Positions 34,220 through 43,909 of a stretch of DNA of 64,000 nt are shown piece after piece (positions within the stretch are counted from its first letter, which is position 1; each line of letters opens with the position of its first letter). The stretch is from Siphonodentalium dalli. Its lineage: Eukaryota; Mollusca; Scaphopoda; Gadilida; Siphonodentaliidae. The notes below the pieces were generated by a model, which searched no databases, was not told the DNA's origin, and saw nothing but the letters and a program-made list of their open reading frames with translations. A program made the position numbers and the translations under genes. The stretch is taken from positions 113,076,004 through 113,140,003 of the forward strand of contig CP136064.1 in assembly GCA_032622095.1 (NCBI GenBank). The letters are read 5' to 3'.

Positions 34220-35460
34220 CTAGCAGGTCGACCCGACTTCGTCCGGGCTGTTTCCCCTCTGTTTTTCGGCGAATTGCGCGATTTGACATTGAATTGTCCA
34301 TTTTGAAGGTCAATGTCAGGTGGGGTCACGATTTGACCCGTCCAAAACACAGCCCGGACAAAAGTACCCAACAAAAGTGACCTTGAATTGACCCGATTTC
34401 AAGGTCAATGTCATGTCGCACGGGCAAATGAATAGGCTTATGACACTCCCAATACGAAAGAATTGACAAAAGTACCCGACAAAAGCGCCCGTCGAAATCC
34501 ATCCGGTTTTACCCGATTTGACCTCGAATTGATCATTTTGAAGGTCAAGGTCAGGTCGGGGTCACGATTTGACCCGTTCAAAACACTCAGTGGACAAAAG
34601 TAACCCTACGTATCAAATTTCGTGGAAATTCCATCAAAATTCGCGATTTGACCTTGAATTGACCCGATTTCAAGGTCAAGGTCACGTCGCACGGGCAAAC
34701 GAATAGGCTTACGACACTCCCCATACGAAAGTATCCCAATACACTAATTTTCATCGAAATCCCGTGATACTCGGGCGTTCGACCTTGAAATGACCCGATT
34801 TCAGGGTCAAGGTCACGTCGCACGGGCAAATTAATAGGCCCATGCCACTCACCGGCCGAAAGTATCCCCACATACCAAGTTTCATCGAAATCGAAATTTT
34901 GAAGTTCAAGGTCAGGTGGGGTCACGATTTGACCCGTCCAAAACACTGCCCGGACAAAAGTACCCGACAAAAGTACCCGTCGAAATCCATCCGGTTTTAC
35001 CCTATTTTACCTCGAATTGTCCATTTTGAAGGTCAAGGTCAGGTCGGGGTCACGATTTGACCCGTCCAAAACACTCAGTAGACAAAAGTAACCATACACA
35101 TCAAATTTCGTCGAAATCCCATCAAAATTCGTGATTTGACCTTGAATCGACCCGATTTCAAGGTCAACGTCACGTGGCACGGGCAAAAGAATAGGCTTAC
35201 GACACTCCCCATACGAGAGTATCCACAGACACTAATTTTCATCGAAATCCCGCGATACTCGGGCGTTCGACCCTGAAATGACCCGATTTCAGGGTCAATG
35301 TAACGTCGCACGGGCAAATTAACAGGCCCATGCCACTCCACGGCCAAAAGCACCCCCACATACCAAGTTTCATCGAAATCGGCTCAGCTGTTTTCGAGTC
35401 CATCTCGAACAGACAGACAGACAGACACACACACACAGATTTTCCAAAATATATAATAGA
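34220..35460 (-). mobile_element. family A unit 4 (expanded)
   Basis: 1,241 bp, with the internal ~125-bp 'gaccttgaattgacccgatt' block repeated several times. The longest family A unit. Confidence 0.7.
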
Positions 35461-36040
35461 CTAGCAGGTGGACCCGAATTCGTCCGGGCTGTTTCCCCTC
35501 TGCTTTTCGGCGAATTGCGCGATTTGACTACCCGGACAAAAGTACCCGACAAAACTACCCGTCGAAATCCATCCGGTTTTACCAGATTTTACCTCGAATT
35601 GATCATTTTGAAGGTCAAGGTCAGGTCGAGGTCACGATTTGACCCGTCCAAAACACTCAGTGGACAAAAGTAACCCCACGTATCAAATTTCGTCGAAATC
35701 CCATCAAAATTCGCGATTTGACCTTGAATTGACCCGACAGCAAGGTCAATGTCACGTCGCACGGGCAAACGAACAGGCTTACGACACTCCATATAGGAAA
35801 GTATCCCCAGACACTAATTTTCATCGAAATCCCGTGATACTCGGGCGTTCGACATTGAAATGACCCGATTTAAAGGTTAAGGTCACGTCGCACGGGCAAA
35901 TTAACAGGCCCGTGCCACTCTCCGGTCGAAAGTACCCCCACGTACCAAGTTTCATCGAAATCGGCTCGGCCGTTTCCGAGTCCATCGCGAACAGACAGAC
36001 AGACAGACACACACACAGATTTCCCAAAATATATAATAGA
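35461..36040 (-). mobile_element. family A unit 5
   Basis: 580 bp; standard 3' hairpin and CAGACAGACACACAC microsatellite end. Confidence 0.75.
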
Positions 36041-36783
36041 CTAGAAGGTGACCCGACTTCGTCCGGGCTTTGACCATGAATTATCCATTTTGAAGGTCAA
36101 GGTCAAGTGGGTCACGATTTGACCAGTCCAAAACACTGCCCGGACAAAAGTACCCGACAAACGTGCCCGTCGAAATCCATCCGGTTTTACCCGATTTGAC
36201 CTTGAATTGATCATTTAGAAGGTTAAGGTCAGGTCGGGGTCACGATTTGACCCGTCCAAAATACTCAGTGGACAGAAGTAACCCTATGTATCAAATTTCG
36301 TGGAAATCCCATCAAAATTCGCGATTTGACCTTGAATTGACCCGATTTCAAGGTCATGGTCACGTCGCACGGGCAAATGAATAGGCTTATGAGACTCCCC
36401 ATATGAAAGTACCCCCACATACGAAGTTTCATCGAAATCCCGTGATATTCGGGCGTTTGACATTGAAATGACCCGAGTTCAATGTCACGTCGCACGGGCA
36501 AATTAATAGGTTTGTGGCACTCCCCGGCCGAAGGTATCTCCACATACCGAGTTTCATCGAAATCCCGTGATATTCGGGCGTTTGACCTTGAAATGACCCG
36601 ATTTCAAGGTCACGTCGCACGGTCAAATTAATATTCCTACGTCACTCGCCGGCCGAAAATACCCCCGAATACCAAGTTTCATCGAAATCGGCTTGGCCGT
36701 TTTCGAGTCCATCGATTACAGACACAAACACACAGACACACACAGACACACACAGACAGATCTTCCAAAATAAATATAATAGA
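36041..36783 (-). mobile_element. family A unit 6
   Basis: 743 bp. The CTAG start is followed by AAGGTGACCCG, a slightly altered 3' end; the microsatellite is mainly CACAGACA. Confidence 0.7.
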
Positions 36784-37654
36784 CTAGCAGGTTAGCCCGC
36801 CACTGGCGACATTCGTCCCATGGCTTTGTTCGAAAAAGCAATGACATTTTTTTTATTTTTTAATATTCATTTAATGTTTTTTAAATTTAATATATTTTTA
36901 ATTTTTAATTTTTTTTTATTTTAAATTGTTTAAATAATTTTTTTGTTTCTGACGGAAAAATTTACCCGATGAAATCTCCACTTCCTAGGAACGACAGACA
37001 ACGCATTCTTTGTTTTTTCTTTTTTTTTTAACCTGCCCGTACCCGTCCTAATGTCGTGAAATCTCTCTGCATAATATTTTGAGCGATAACATTGCATTGA
37101 ATTGAAAACAAACACTTCCCGTCGTGAAATCGCTCTACGATAACATTGCATTGAATTGAAAACAAACACTTCCCGTCGTGAAATCTCTCTACGATAACAT
37201 TGCATTGAATTGAAAACAAACGCTTCCCGTCGGGAAATCTCTCTGCATAATATTTCGAGTCTGCCGTACCCGTCCTAATGTCGTGAAATATATCTGCATA
37301 ATATTTCGAGCGATAACATTGCATTGAATTGAAAACAAACGCTTCCCGTCGTGAAATCTCTCTGCATAATATTTCGAGCGACAGTCAGACTCCCGTCATA
37401 CAGATAAGTAGATAGTGAAAACGACGCTCTTTATACAGAACTGCGGGAAACGAACGCTCTTTATATATCAACGATATTAACCCCGAAGTGCCGATTGCGA
37501 TGATTTTGATGATTGGGAAGGGAGACACGGTGCACTGAGCTTCTCCAAAACGCGACTACGGCGGTGTCCGTGGGATTTTACACTTATATACGAAATTTGA
37601 GCTCGATCTGTCCACTCTTTTTCGATTCTATGAAGTACACACATATATACACAA

Positions 37655-37687
<33 letters not shown>

Positions 37688-37712
37688 CGGAAGTCTCAAA
37701 TTATATAGTAGA
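36784..37712 (-). mobile_element. family C unit 1
   Basis: 929 bp. The 3' end has the GCCGCC-AGT-GGCGG hairpin; the body contains an AT-rich block (36,840-36,945), 54-bp tandem repeats (37,060-37,380) and an (AT)n microsatellite. Related copies are at 61,854-62,983 and 62,984 onward, on the opposite strand. Confidence 0.7.
37060..37380 (-). repeat. 54-bp tandem repeats inside family C
   Basis: 'gataacattgcattgaattg' followed by 'aaaacaaac.cttcccgtcg' and 'tgaaatctctct' recurs four times, twice with exact ~54-bp spacing. Reverse-complement counterparts occur near 62,580-62,720. Confidence 0.75.
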
Positions 37713-37982
37713 CTAGCCGATGAGCCCGACGTTGTCCGGGCTATTCAAAAACCAAATTTCAAGTCGATAGCCCTACCCGTTTCCGAGATCTTGTCTGCGC
37801 ATGCGCTGCACAGGCGTCACATGGGCTCGCCAATACGACGTTGACGACCGCCTGGTCAAACAACACACACGTACCAAGTTTCGTCCCGATCGGTCGAGAA
37901 TCGTAGATTTGTATAAATGACATACAGACATACAGACAAACATACAGACAGACAAGCAGAGGTCTTCAAAATATATATGAGT
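37713..37982 (-). mobile_element. family B unit 5 (minimal)
   Basis: Only 270 bp: 3' hairpin, one monomer, terminal module, microsatellite and 5' end. It is the smallest complete unit in the window. Its 5' boundary reads GT rather than GA on the plus strand. Confidence 0.75.
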
Positions 37983-38472
37983 CTAGCCGATGAGCCCGAC
38001 GTTGTCCGAGCTACTCAAAAAACAAATTTCAAGTCGATAGCTCCACCCGTTTCCGAGATCTGGTCTGCGCATGCGCGAAGCTGGCGTCGCACAGATGAGC
38101 CCGACGTTGTCCGGGCACGGGCGTATCTGGGGCAAGATACATTCACATAGCAAATTTCAAGTCGATAGCTCCACCCGTTTCCGAGATCTCGTCTGATGAG
38201 CCCGACGTTGTCCGGGCACGGGCGTATCCGGGGCAAGATACATTCACACAGCAAATTTCAAGTCGATAGCTCCACCCGTTTCCTAGATCTCGTATGCGCA
38301 TGCGCGAAGCGGGCGCCGCAGGGGCTCGCCAATACGACAACGTCGACCGCCTGGTCAAACTACACACACGTACCAAGTTTCGTCTCGATCGGTCGAGAAT
38401 CGTAGATTTGTATAAATGACATACAAACATACAGACATACAGACAAACAGACAGAGGTCTTCAAAATATATA
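37983..38472 (-). mobile_element. family B unit 6
   Basis: About 490 bp, with two internal partial 3' hairpins fused to 'cacgggcgtatc.ggggcaa'. Its 5' end stops at 'caaaatatata', where the non-LTR retrotransposon begins. Confidence 0.7.
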
Positions 38473-38897
38473 GTTTAAACATATTTATTTGTCTAATTTA
38501 TGTAACATATTATATTATATATGACACAAACATTGTATATACAGACAATGGGATTGGAGGACAAGTGCTGACTCACTTATGGGTACCCCCTCTCCCATAT
38601 GTTATTACACTGAAAAATAAAATAATTAGTAATGGCAAAGCAACATGACTAGCAAAAACAAGTTGAACATTTATACATATCACCGGTCACCCCCACCCCC
38701 GAGTTTGTCATAAGTTTGTATAAGTGTTTGATTTAAAGTCGGATTTCTTTGTTTCTTTGATTCGCTTGCTGGCTTGTACGTATCATTATTTAGCAGAGTT
38801 AGTAAAACAAATCCTGATTTGTCTCGCGTATGAATGACTGTACAGCTAAGAAAATTTTCATGTTATCACAATAAGGAAGTGCAGGATCTCCAAAAAG

Positions 38898-39725
38898 CTA
38901 AATCTTTAATGAATAAATGTTGTAAGGAAGTAATTTATTCAATAGACGAATTCTTGGGATTGAATGTAGGTGGCAATCAAAGAAATAGTGGAAGGCATTT
39001 TCTTCACCGTTTCCACAGGTGCAGTCTTTTGAATTTGCAATGTGATTTAGAACCTTATCGGATAGCAAGTTGCTACATTCACATCGTAATCTACAGTGAA
39101 ATATGTTATCAGTCCGCTTTCCGACAGAATAATACTTTGGTGGTTTGGGTGTTATAGGTTTAATTTTGTTTACATAACAAAGGTGGCGGAGATCTCGAGT
39201 CTCAATTTTGGTTGCATTCCAGTTTTTTACACACGTTGGCATGAATGTAGACTCCATTCGTTTGGAATTGGGTTTAAAATGGATAAAGTTTGACGCAAAT
39301 CTCGTATCATGATCACTTATGTCAGAAAATTTTTGGGGAAGTAAGTCGACTAAATATTTGGGCACTTTGTGATTGACAATGTTATGAAAAAGTGAAAAAC
39401 GCTTTAATTGCCTTCTATCGGAGAGTGTTTCCCAACCCATTTCTGTTAGTAGACGTTTGTGTGATACTGATCTCGTGCAGCCACTTATTATGCGTGCAGC
39501 CTCGTATTCTACATCATCAAGTTTTTTAAGTAACTTATCTGGTGCTCCAGCCCAGACACTACTCGCATATTCCATGATTGGACGGACGTGTGATAAATAG
39601 AGGATTTCAAGAGTTTTTCGGTTCAAAATATACTTCAGTCTTCGTAATTGGGATAGTTTAGCATAAGCTCTAGTACATACATTTTCTATATAACTGTCCC
39701 ATGTTAAGTCGTCATCTATTCCCAT
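38898..39725 (-). pseudogene. retrotransposon ORF2: C-terminal region
   Basis: 275 codons starting inside the post-RT motif (HLGMGIDDDLTWDSYIENV). It continues LRRLKYILNRKTLEILYLSH, then PIMEYASSVWAG, the usual thumb region of Jockey/CR1-type ORF2 proteins. The tail has Cys residues in CRLRCECSNLL, then DCTCGNGEENAFHYFFDC. The latter resembles the C..C..H..C element at the end of these ORFs. The stop is followed by the AT-rich 3' tail. Confidence 0.85.
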
Positions 39726-39808
39726 GCCTAGATGCGTGTGTTGTTTAGAATATTCGAGTTGCAGTCCATCAAAGATTATATTCGGTCTCTCAGGGCTTTG
39801 TGAACTTG

Positions 39809-40573
39809 TTAAAATTGTAATTTTGTTTTAGAATTATTGAATTTCACTAGCCATGTATCGGCCCACTTTTTTATGTTTTCCATGTCTTTATTTACACTTT
39901 GTTCAAGGTTTTGTATGTCCGTATCGGAATTTATGAGGCATGTGTCGTCCGCGTATAACCTAACATGCGATTTAATATTGTCTGCAATATCATTTATGTA
40001 GATTAAAAAGAGCAAAGGGCCGACCACAGACCCTTGGGGGACCCCTGCCGTTATTGGAGAATATTTTGAAAAGCTAGAATTTATTTGCACCCTTTGCTGC
40101 CGCCCTTCGAGATAATTTCTGAACCATTTTAGCAGGGTATCTGTTATTCCATAGTGATTTAGTTTAAGTAAAAGACCTTGGTGCCATACTTTGTCAAAAG
40201 CTTTCGAGATGTCGCAGAAAACAGCACACGTGCTTTGTTCGGTGTCTACAGCGTGGTGTATATTGTGAAATATTTCAATAAGTTGTTGTTCAGTACTGTG
40301 ACCTGGTATAAAACCGGATTGGTATTTGTATAATAGGTTGTTTATATTTAAATGATTAAAGACTTTGTTGAAGACTACTTTTTCTAGTATTTTACCGACA
40401 CAACTTATTAATGAGATGGGACGATAGTTATTTGGATCATGACGGTCACCATTTTTAAATATTGGTATTATGTTTGCCCTTTTCCATGCTTCGGGGAAAC
40501 AGCAGCTCTTAAAAGATTTATTAAAAATATAACGTAGGGGTTTACTGATGGAGCTGCGTGTTTCCCTGAGCAA
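39809..40573 (-). pseudogene. retrotransposon ORF2: reverse transcriptase
   Basis: 254 aa of intact RT sequence: NIIPIFKNGDRHDPNNYRPI (~35-53), SGFIPGHSTEQQL, FCDISKAFDKVW with catalytic D121, AGVPQGSVVGPLLFLIYIND (~176-195), and RLYADDTCL with the YADD box at 207-210. All catalytic Asp residues are present. RT-upstream sequence (NDLDENLSVNSKPKQFWHTV) is seen in another frame at about 40,800-40,900. The frame ends at 39,809 through a 1-nt shift; the following sequence resumes as ILTSSQSPERPNIIFDGLQL. Confidence 0.9.
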
Positions 40574-41132
40574 TTTATTGTTTATCCCATCAGGACCGTT
40601 TGCCTTTTTAATAGGAAGACATTTTAGGATTTCAAAAATTTCATTTTCATTTGTCTTAATTTCATTTAAAAACGCATGAGTTCTATCTGAAAAGATCGGT
40701 GGCTCCCTTGTATTAGTTTCTAGTGTGCTGTGTTTAGTGAATATCGTATTGAGGACTTCCGTATATCATCTTCTATATCTGTATTGTTCGATTTCAATAT
40801 AGGAATTGTACTGTCGGAAAATTGCTTAGTAGTTGTTTGACAGTGTGCCAGAATTGTTTTGGTTTAGAGTTCACGCTTAGATTTTCATCTAGATCATTCA
40901 TATATCTTTCCTTTGCAGCTTTTTTAAAGTTGTTTACTTTGTTTCGAACACACTTGTACTTGTTCCAGTCAGACTCCCTATTTCTGAGAACTGCCAGTTT
41001 TTTAAGTCGGTCCCGTTTTCTGATGTGTTTTCTGATGATACCATCAAACCAAGGTTTGTCACGTTTTCTGATTGTTATTTCATGGTACGGGTTGTGTTTT
41101 TTGGAGACAGATAAGAATGTTTCAGTGAAAAT

Positions 41133-42114
41133 TTAAACCATTTTGTCTATATGCGTCGAGTCACCTTCAGTATATAATTGTTTTTCCCAATCGATATCGG
41201 AGAGTTCCAAATTTAATCTATCATAATTGCCCTTTGAGTAATTCCACACAGAACGTTTGTAGGATTTTGGTTTATATATTGGGACGCACACTTCAACCGA
41301 CGTTGCAAGGTGGTCTGATACTCCGAGGTCATAAGTTGAGGGGTTCATTGCTTTGATGGTCTCGCTTATTAAGTTAGGATCTAATAAAGTTTCAGAGTTC
41401 GCTGTTATTCTAGTTGGTCCGCTTATGACGTTTTTGAGGGTATATTTTGTCATGATTGATTGAAGAGGACCCGATTTTTTCAACAAGTCGCAGTTTAGAT
41501 CGCCAACTATCACCAGTGATGAGTTTAATGACAATGAACGTTCAATCGCTTCGTCTAATTTACTCCAGTATGAATCTATACATTCATTTTCTGAACGGTA
41601 GGTTACGCATAAATTTATGCTTGGTCCCTACCTCAAACCATAAAATCTCATCGTCGAAACACAGGAAGTCTAGCAATTTGAAGGCGACATGAGTTGAAAC
41701 GTATACGGCAAGTCCCCCACCATATTCGTTTCTGTCGAGTCGAATTGGGGGGTGACAGTCAGCTAAGGTAATATTTTCACTGGGAAAAGTGGTATTTAGA
41801 TGAGTTTCACTAAAGCAGATAATGTCATTATCATCTATGTCCTCTGCAATTCTAGAGATTTTGTTTCTGATGCTGCGTATATTGTAATGAAAAACTGTAA
41901 GCGTTTCTTGTTCAATAGGTCCTGGTTTTTTTTCGGTGTCATTTGATAGTATGATAAGGAGTGAAAGAAGTATGAAAACAGCTAGGTGTTTACAGCGGCG
42001 AGGAGTGAAAGCCAGATTTGTTGGTTTTGTAAAATTGAATTTGATTTTACCTGAACGCAAGCGTACTCTGAATAGACCTATCGCCAGCCTATACTGCATC
42101 AGTGGTATATCCAT
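41133..42114 (-). pseudogene. retrotransposon ORF2: 2A-like leader and AP endonuclease
   Basis: Residues 44-57 are hydrophobic (LAVFILLSLLIILS), followed by DTEKKPGP (59-66), resembling the DxExNPGP 2A ribosome-skipping motif with the critical Asn replaced by Lys. Endonuclease motifs follow: VFHYNIRSIRNK (the N motif), FSETHLN (the ExH/ET motif) and GGGLAVYV. After a frameshift near 41,620 come VGDLNCDLL and GVSDHLATSVEV (the SDH motif). The frame stops at 41,133. The ATG at 42,114 is the first in frame, but the true start may lie upstream. Not functional as one protein. Confidence 0.8.
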
Positions 42115-42130
42115 TGATAAAATTGCAATT

Positions 42131-43620
42131 TAGTCAGGCAGTACAGGCTGGCGATAGTGTCTGCTCTCGGTGCGACTTTCCTGAAATGGTAAAACATGAA
42201 ATCGATGGGTTGAGGGTGGCCGGTGAAATATGAAATAACAACTTTTGAAGATCAATTGTAGAAAAAAAGTAAACAAGATATACAAAATGTTGCAAATTAT
42301 TGCATTGGTAGATCATTCATTCGGGGTGAGACTACCTCAGCCGAAGAGCAAGGAATTTACCTATATAATATCATGAGAACGATAATCTAAAACACCTAGT
42401 TTAAAAGTGTCCGCTATTTCGTGTGGTGTTGTTGGAAATCACACTCTGACGCTACATAAGATTACTCATTTACGACAGACAGAACATTTGATTAACATAT
42501 AGCAACATTGGTATAATGTAAAAATAACATTGTGATGGTGAAAGTTTCAAAACTCTGCTTTGAAGATGATTTTAATTCATAAGTTTCGTGAAGTTATTTC
42601 TCCGGAATGAGTATTATTTTCGTTATAGAGTTACCTCCCTTTGGAAGTTTTAATATCGGCTAAAATAACTGTTGAGATTACTTCTTTAAAACGTTTATTT
42701 ATTTTTATCTTTGCCGGGACCTACCGTATGTAACATGATTTAAATTGCCTTATTTTTTTTTAAAGCTAAAACGCCGTATAAAAAACCTCAGTGGTCAGGG
42801 GGGGGTCGCGCACAAAAATTCCATATATAGGGCGGGGGTGGGTGGGTCATTTGGACCCGGAAAAAATGCGTAAATGACCAAAAATGCAAATTTTTTCCTC
42901 CACTTAAAATCACTGTTTTTGTGTTCATGTAATCTGTTAATATCAACTATATGACACACTAGGCTATTTAAAACATACTAACCAGAACTAACTACCATTT
43001 AGGGGTGTATGTCTGCTATTGTATGTCAAAATTAATGTACCAGATTTCGACGGATGAAAGATATATTATATATATATATATATAAACAAATCATATAACA
43101 AACATTAAAACACAAGAACAAACATTTATAATATGCGTATCCAAGATAGCCTTTCAATTGGAATGCAAAGTGTATGTTATAGCTATATATACACATGTGT
43201 ATCCCTTTAAGGGTTTGAACAAAATATAAAGCTGAGTTTATATTGATGAATTCTGTGATGAATTTTGCAATTACTTTTGACAAATTTGTTTACTGTTATA
43301 ACATAATTATATGCTCAGACACGATCAGTCGACAATGCTTGCATATAAGCATAATTATGAAATGATTACCATCTTCTGTTATTTGACTGCCAATACTTAT
43401 GGTATGGTAATATAGTTGCTTGTTCATTATTGGTTGCTTTGATATTCAATTTAGGATATAGCAGGATAGAGCAATGTAACTATAAAAGTAGCTTTTGGTA
43501 TTAAAGTCTCAACTTATTCCATATGCAACATAAAGCTAGAATATAAACATGACTATTAAATATGAACTTTGTTCTTGAAACTAATTATAAATCATACTAA
43601 CCTGGATCAAACTGCACAGG
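42131..43620. other. no recognisable feature
   Basis: 42,131-42,360 may be 5' sequence of the retrotransposon; the rest is AT-rich, with an (AT)n tract near 43,065-43,085. Confidence 0.45.
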
Positions 43621-43624
43621 TAAT

Positions 43625-43831
43625 CTATGCAACTCTCTTCATGCGAATTTTCTCAGAGTCACATATCTTAACTGGACAGTCTGACCCAGGATGCTTGTTC
43701 ATATAATGGGTTTCCATGTGATACGTCCAGTAAACCACATTGCACAGGGGGCACGTACATGTATACGGACGGTTTGTACAAGGTGACCATGGCTTGGATA
43801 TCTCCGCTGGCTTTAAACTAAACTTTATACT
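43625..43831 (-). CDS. candidate exon with a C2H2-like zinc finger
   Basis: On the minus strand a TTATTATCAG acceptor at 43,832 precedes a frame in phase: SIKFSLKPAEISKPWSPCTN then TCTCPLCNVVYWTYHMETHY and MNKHPGSDCP, ending at TAG (43,625). CPLC-x11-H-x4-H fits a C2H2 zinc finger; extra Cys residues flank it. A GTTAGT donor-like site lies ~25 nt beyond the stop, so the exon could belong to a 3'-spliced transcript or the stop may be a mutation. The ATG used by a naive ORF (43,909) lies upstream of the acceptor and is unlikely. Neighbouring exons were not found. Confidence 0.35.
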   Translation of the reverse strand, partial: SIKFSLKPAEISKPWSPCTNRPYTCTCPLCNVVYWTYHMETHYMNKHPGSDCPVKICDSEKIRMKRVA

Positions 43832-43909
43832 CTGATAATAAGTTAATAATACTACCAATTCTTCACTAATATTGGTATATGTCAATCTGCACACCAACAT
43901 GACATACAT

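Larger units (their letters stand above)
29431..38472 (-). mobile_element. Helitron-like concatemer array 1 (13 units, minus strand)
   Basis: On the minus strand each unit begins TCT..TATATATTTTG and a CAGA or TG microsatellite. It ends with a hairpin, 6-9 nt and CTAG. Family B ends AGCCCGGACAACGTCGGGCT then CATCGG-CTAG; family A ends AGCCCGGACGAAGTCGGGTC then CACCTG-CTAG; family C has CCGCC-AGT-GGCGG, then GCTAACCTG-CTAG. Units abut without spacer as CTAG|TC (plus strand GA|CTAG), with one GT|CTAG exception at 37,983. 5'-TC, a 3' hairpin and CTRR are the defining ends of canonical Helitrons. No Rep/helicase is present, so these are non-autonomous. Order on the plus strand: A A B B A B B A A A C B B. 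Confidence 0.75.
38473..42130 (-). mobile_element. non-LTR retrotransposon, Jockey/CR1-like, decayed
   Basis: Minus-strand order: 2A-like leader, APE-type endonuclease, RT, C-terminal region, then an AT-rich 3' tail (38,473-38,890). The ORF is interrupted at several points and no ORF1 lies immediately upstream. The 3' end abuts the 5' edge of a Helitron-like unit, so it may have inserted into that edge. Clade assignment rests on GVPQGSVVGPLLFLIYINDI and the LTWDSYIENV-type C-terminal motif. Confidence 0.8.

Noticed and set aside
29431-36783. 3' tails of an RTE-type retrotransposon
   Set aside because: Similar AT..CAGA-bearing sequences could be RTE tails, but the paired fixed ends (TC and hairpin-CTAG) and precise CTAG|TC junctions fit Helitron ends better. 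Kept as the main alternative.
38834-42133. Plus-strand frames of 65-104 codons
   Set aside because: Shadows of the minus-strand non-LTR ORF2.
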